NCBI GenBank assembly: GCA_017642625.1
Contig: JAGCOQ010000125.1
Coordinates: 1-8,311 of the forward strand
DNA from: Alphaproteobacteria bacterium
GTDB taxonomy: Bacteria; Pseudomonadota; Alphaproteobacteria; Rs-D84
DNA length: 8,311 bases
Reading direction: 5' to 3'
A model generated the notes under the pieces. That model was not told the DNA's origin and did not search any database. It was given only the letters and a program-made list of their open reading frames with translations. Every line of letters starts with the position of its first letter. Position 1 is the stretch's first letter. Both the position numbers and the translations under genes were made by a program. This document shows positions 5,830-8,311 of the stretch, in pieces.

Positions 5830-6623
5830 GTTTTTTGACGTTTTATATCTGCAATTTCTTTTAAATCCGAACAAGCTTGTCTATATTGAGCCGATGACAC
5901 ATATTTGCGGTTTGCTGCAGTGATTTGCGCCTGCTCTTCGGCTTTATCCAATCTGTCTTCTTCTTTTTCTTCTGGGGTCATTTCTCTTGGCAATACATTC
6001 GGTGTCACAACCGCCTTTTCATCACGAACGCCATTTGGATGGCGTTTATCAATAACGTTCAGCATTTGGACACGATATGATTTGCGTTTGAAATCTTCAA
6101 GATTCTGACTGATAACAATACGTATCATTTCACGCAACAAAGTCAACACCTTGTAATTATCATCAGAATGTCCATTTATCAAACGAATGATTACATAACC
6201 ATTTTGAGTGTCTATGTTGTCATACCAAGATCCCTTGTCACGACCATTTAACATCATAAAATCAATCATTTTGTGACGAAGTTTTTCCACGATTTCAAAC
6301 CCTGGGAAGTTTTCTGGGACACCATTACGACAAAAATGATATATATCTTCTTTGCCATTATACATAAACGGCGAAACCTTGCCAAATCGTGCGGGATTAT
6401 AAGACATTTCGTTCCACAAAGCATGGCAAATTACACCGCCACTAATCTTGCCGACGCTAACACGTGCGCTGGTAATTGGTTTTTCCCAATCTTGACTCTG
6501 TCTAAATTGACCATAAGCCGTTGCCAATGCTGCACCGGTCAATTTGCCGAAATAAGCACGTTGCGGACTGTATTTAATAAGTTCGCGTTTGGAAAATACT
6601 TTTTGTTTTGTTTTTTTATCCAT
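5823..6623 (-). CDS. Unrecognised 266-residue soluble protein
   Basis: I cannot assign a family. The protein is highly charged with a lysine-rich N-terminus (MDKKTKQKVFSKREL) and no signal peptide or membrane helix, so it is probably cytoplasmic. Residues about 20-190 look globular, with aromatic-rich stretches (SPFMYNGKEDIYHF near 84-97, GSWYDNIDTQNGYVIIRLI near 131-149) and a helical stretch (LLREMIRIVISQNLEDFKRK near 162-181). After a proline-containing hinge (TPNVLPREMTPEEK) the tail, about 215-265, is strongly charged and probably helical or coiled coil. ATG 6623 is backed by AAGGGAG at 6636-6630 with 6-nt spacing. It is monocistronic: it has its own promoter, an upstream terminator separates it from the acyl-CoA synthetase, and the bidirectional hairpin ends it. 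Confidence 0.78.
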   Translation of the reverse strand: MDKKTKQKVFSKRELIKYSPQRAYFGKLTGAALATAYGQFRQSQDWEKPITSARVSVGKISGGVICHALWNEMSYNPARFGKVSPFMYNGKEDIYHFCRNGVPENFPGFEIVEKLRHKMIDFMMLNGRDKGSWYDNIDTQNGYVIIRLINGHSDDNYKVLTLLREMIRIVISQNLEDFKRKSYRVQMLNVIDKRHPNGVRDEKAVVTPNVLPREMTPEEKEEDRLDKAEEQAQITAANRKYVSSAQYRQACSDLKEIADIKRQKTK

Positions 6624-6637
6624 ACACCACTCCCTTG

Positions 6638-6654
6638 GCTATACTATATATAGC
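6638..6654. promoter_or_regulatory. Inverted repeat over the -10, possible operator
   Basis: GCTATA (6638-6643) and TATAGC (6649-6654) form a perfect 6-bp inverted repeat around a 5-nt centre, covering the -10 box and the likely transcription start of the 266-residue gene. The position suits a repressor-binding site, but part of the symmetry comes simply from alternating T and A in the -10. Confidence 0.3.
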
Positions 6655-6674
6655 ACACAAACCGGTTTTGTCAA
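6645..6674 (-). promoter_or_regulatory. Promoter of the 266-residue gene
   Basis: On the minus strand a perfect TTGACA (6674-6669) is followed by TATATA at either 16 nt (6652-6647) or 18 nt (6650-6645). The start site would lie near 6638-6642, about 15-20 nt before the ATG and just ahead of the AAGGGAG ribosome site. This is the closest match to a full sigma-70-type promoter in the window. Confidence 0.65.
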
Positions 6675-6695
6675 TACAATATATGCCAAAACAAC

Positions 6696-6720
6696 AAAAA
6701 AAGCGGGGCGATTGCCCCAC
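6696..6720 (-). terminator. Intrinsic terminator of the acyl-CoA synthetase gene
   Basis: Read on the minus strand, GTGGGGC (6720-6714), loop AATC and GCCCCGC (6709-6703) form a 7-bp GC-rich stem with one G-U pair, followed at once by seven T (6702-6696). The hairpin begins 6 nt after the stop codon and insulates the downstream promoter of the 266-residue gene. Confidence 0.9.
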
Positions 6721-6726
6721 CCTATT

Positions 6727-8304
6727 TTATCCGTCATACCGCTGATACTCACCTTTGTCCAGCAACTCTTTCACCATATAGTGTTTTATCTTCTTGGCGG
6801 ATGTTTGCGGCAATTCTTTTTCAGTAATCGCAAAGTGTTTCACCCACTTGTATTGCGCGATTTTAAGGTTAGATGCCTTTATCAACAACGCGACATATTC
6901 CGCCTTGGTCCCCGGTTTTACTTGGAACACCGCATAAGGCACAATTTTGTCGTTTATTTTATATTCAAATACAGCCGCTGCCAAAATGTCGGGATTTTGC
7001 AGATACAAGTCTTCCATTTCTTCGGGCCAAATCTTTTTACCGCTTTCCAGCACAATAAGTTGTTTCTGGCGTCCCTTTACAATCAGGCGACCCTTGGAAT
7101 CCAATTTACCAACATCACCCGTTTTAAACCAACCATCTTCAAATGCGGCGGCGTTGGCTTCGTCATTACCGATATACCCCGGCATCAGCATATTGCCACG
7201 AAACCATATTTCACCAACACCATCTTTGTCTGGATTGTTAATCTTTAATTCATTGCCCATTAACGGTCCCGCATAGTGAATACCGCGACCATCTGGCTTT
7301 GGCACCGCCCAGTTAAACAATGCCGGTCCCGTTGTTTCAGTCAAACCAAAACAATCGCCAACCGAAAATCCCAATTTTTCATAGAACTTACGAATTGTTG
7401 GTTTTAATGGTGCACCGGCAGAAACCAAAACGCGTGTCCGCCCACCGAATATGTCGTGCACAGGTTTTGTGAATTTATCCACCACGCAACCCAATCCGAT
7501 TTTACGCAACGGCTTTTGCAACGCCAAAACCATACGCATCAGCCACCAAATATGCTTTTCGCGCGCACCATCTACTATCTTCTTATAGAACACTTCCCAA
7601 ATACGCGGAACCGCGGGTATCACCTCTGGCTTATACTCTTTCCAATCCTTTACAAATTCGGCCGGTTTCAGCACAGGTTGCAATAACAATTTACCCGCCA
7701 AAGAAACGGGGCAAACAACATTTATAACGATTCCATATATATGATACAACGGCAAGAAACCATAGAATATAAATCCAGGTTTTGCGATATGCTTGTAATA
7801 TTCTGCCCCTTCGCACAACGCCAACAGATTACCATGTGTAATACCAACAATCTTTGGATTGCCCGTTGATCCAGATGTAAATGACATTTGTGCAACATCC
7901 GCGCGATTTACATCTGCGGCAACAAAATCTTTTTCGTCGGTGTCATCTTCGTTTTCAATATCAAACATAGGCACATCACAATCAAACATATGCGCCTTGT
8001 CGGCAAGTGCCAATTTTGCCCCCGTGCGTGTCATCATATTAATATGTTCTTCGTGCGCCAATCCAGTATCCAACAACAACGCACGCGCCCCGATTGCCAA
8101 AATAGCATAATACGATTCAATGAACGCAGGGATATTTCCGCACAACAGCGCGACAACATCACCCTTTTTGATTTTGAATTTCTTTGTTAACAACACCGCG
8201 CGACGTTGCACCGCCCGCAGAAAGTCGGCATATGTTTTCTTTTCACGAACAAAGAAGATTTTATCTTCGTTGTTGGCGCAAACCTCTGCCAGCATTTCAT
8301 ACAT
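6727..8304 (-). CDS. AMP-forming long-chain acyl-CoA synthetase-like protein
   Basis: ANL-superfamily enzyme that activates a carboxylic acid, probably a fatty acid, as an acyl-adenylate and transfers it to CoA. The protein has 525 residues. Core motifs in order: P-loop FTSGSTGNPK (142-151), LPLYHIYG (184-191), IPAVPRIWEVFYKKI (229-243, typical of the long-chain COG1022 group), SAGAPL (295-300), FGLTETTG (319-326), GWFKTGDVG (391-399), the hinge KGRQKQLIV (410-418) and the C-terminal LPQTSAKKIK (498-507), where K505 aligns with the catalytic lysine. Substrate chain length cannot be read from sequence; other acyl or aryl ligases of the superfamily are possible. The ATG at 8304 suits the family's N-terminus (MYEMLAEVCANNEDKIFFV), but only 7 nt of upstream sequence is visible and the frame stays open there, so the start is provisional. 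A strong terminator follows the gene. Confidence 0.92.
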   Translation of the reverse strand: MYEMLAEVCANNEDKIFFVREKKTYADFLRAVQRRAVLLTKKFKIKKGDVVALLCGNIPAFIESYYAILAIGARALLLDTGLAHEEHINMMTRTGAKLALADKAHMFDCDVPMFDIENEDDTDEKDFVAADVNRADVAQMSFTSGSTGNPKIVGITHGNLLALCEGAEYYKHIAKPGFIFYGFLPLYHIYGIVINVVCPVSLAGKLLLQPVLKPAEFVKDWKEYKPEVIPAVPRIWEVFYKKIVDGAREKHIWWLMRMVLALQKPLRKIGLGCVVDKFTKPVHDIFGGRTRVLVSAGAPLKPTIRKFYEKLGFSVGDCFGLTETTGPALFNWAVPKPDGRGIHYAGPLMGNELKINNPDKDGVGEIWFRGNMLMPGYIGNDEANAAAFEDGWFKTGDVGKLDSKGRLIVKGRQKQLIVLESGKKIWPEEMEDLYLQNPDILAAAVFEYKINDKIVPYAVFQVKPGTKAEYVALLIKASNLKIAQYKWVKHFAITEKELPQTSAKKIKHYMVKELLDKGEYQRYDG

Positions 8305-8311
8305 GTTAGTA

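Noticed and set aside
6589..7248. 219-codon plus-strand frame opposite the acyl-CoA synthetase and the 266-residue gene
   Set aside because: It crosses a minus-strand promoter and terminator and is antisense to a conserved enzyme; its aromatic-rich product looks like a reverse-strand artefact.

Overview
The window looks like chromosomal housekeeping DNA with a few unplaced envelope genes, from a Gram-negative, moderately AT-rich bacterium. An LptE-type lipoprotein implies an LPS-bearing outer membrane. The run lptE-holA-map-radC, the CGFRPL start of mature LptE and the HRDRLR / IPRRDV form of RadC fit Alphaproteobacteria best, possibly an uncultured low-GC lineage. That placement is inference from family resemblance. 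I see no tRNA, rRNA, insertion sequence, CRISPR array or phage signature.

Left block (1-1561, plus strand): an extended -10 promoter drives two closely spaced genes. The first encodes a 333-residue Pro/Glu-rich acidic linker protein. The second encodes a 153-residue protein with two membrane segments whose layout resembles VirB2/TrbC-type pilins. Neither has an assignable function.

Central block (1558-4476, minus strand): a compact operon read lptE > holA > map > radC, with a 1-nt overlap and then 2-nt and 14-nt gaps. LptE serves LPS export, HolA clamp loading in replication, MetAP removal of the initiator methionine, and RadC is a JAMM-domain protein of uncertain role. lptE starts with GTG and radC most likely with TTG. 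The radC stop overlaps the stop of the two-TM gene in one TTAA, with no clear terminator between the two genes.

Right block (4477-8311): an 89-nt divergent region separates lptE from a plus-strand gene for a membrane-anchored protein with 22 cysteines, including four degenerate Cys/Trp repeats. This gene converges on an unrecognised 266-residue minus-strand gene, and one bidirectional hairpin overlaps both stop codons. The 266-residue gene has its own promoter with a perfect -35 box and an inverted repeat over the -10. Further right is a minus-strand AMP-forming acyl-CoA synthetase with its own terminator, whose start lies 7 nt from the window edge.

No single clearly new system is evident. 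The candidates most worth a second look are the two-gene linker/pilin-like unit, the Cys-repeat surface protein, and the 266-residue orphan with its operator-like promoter.
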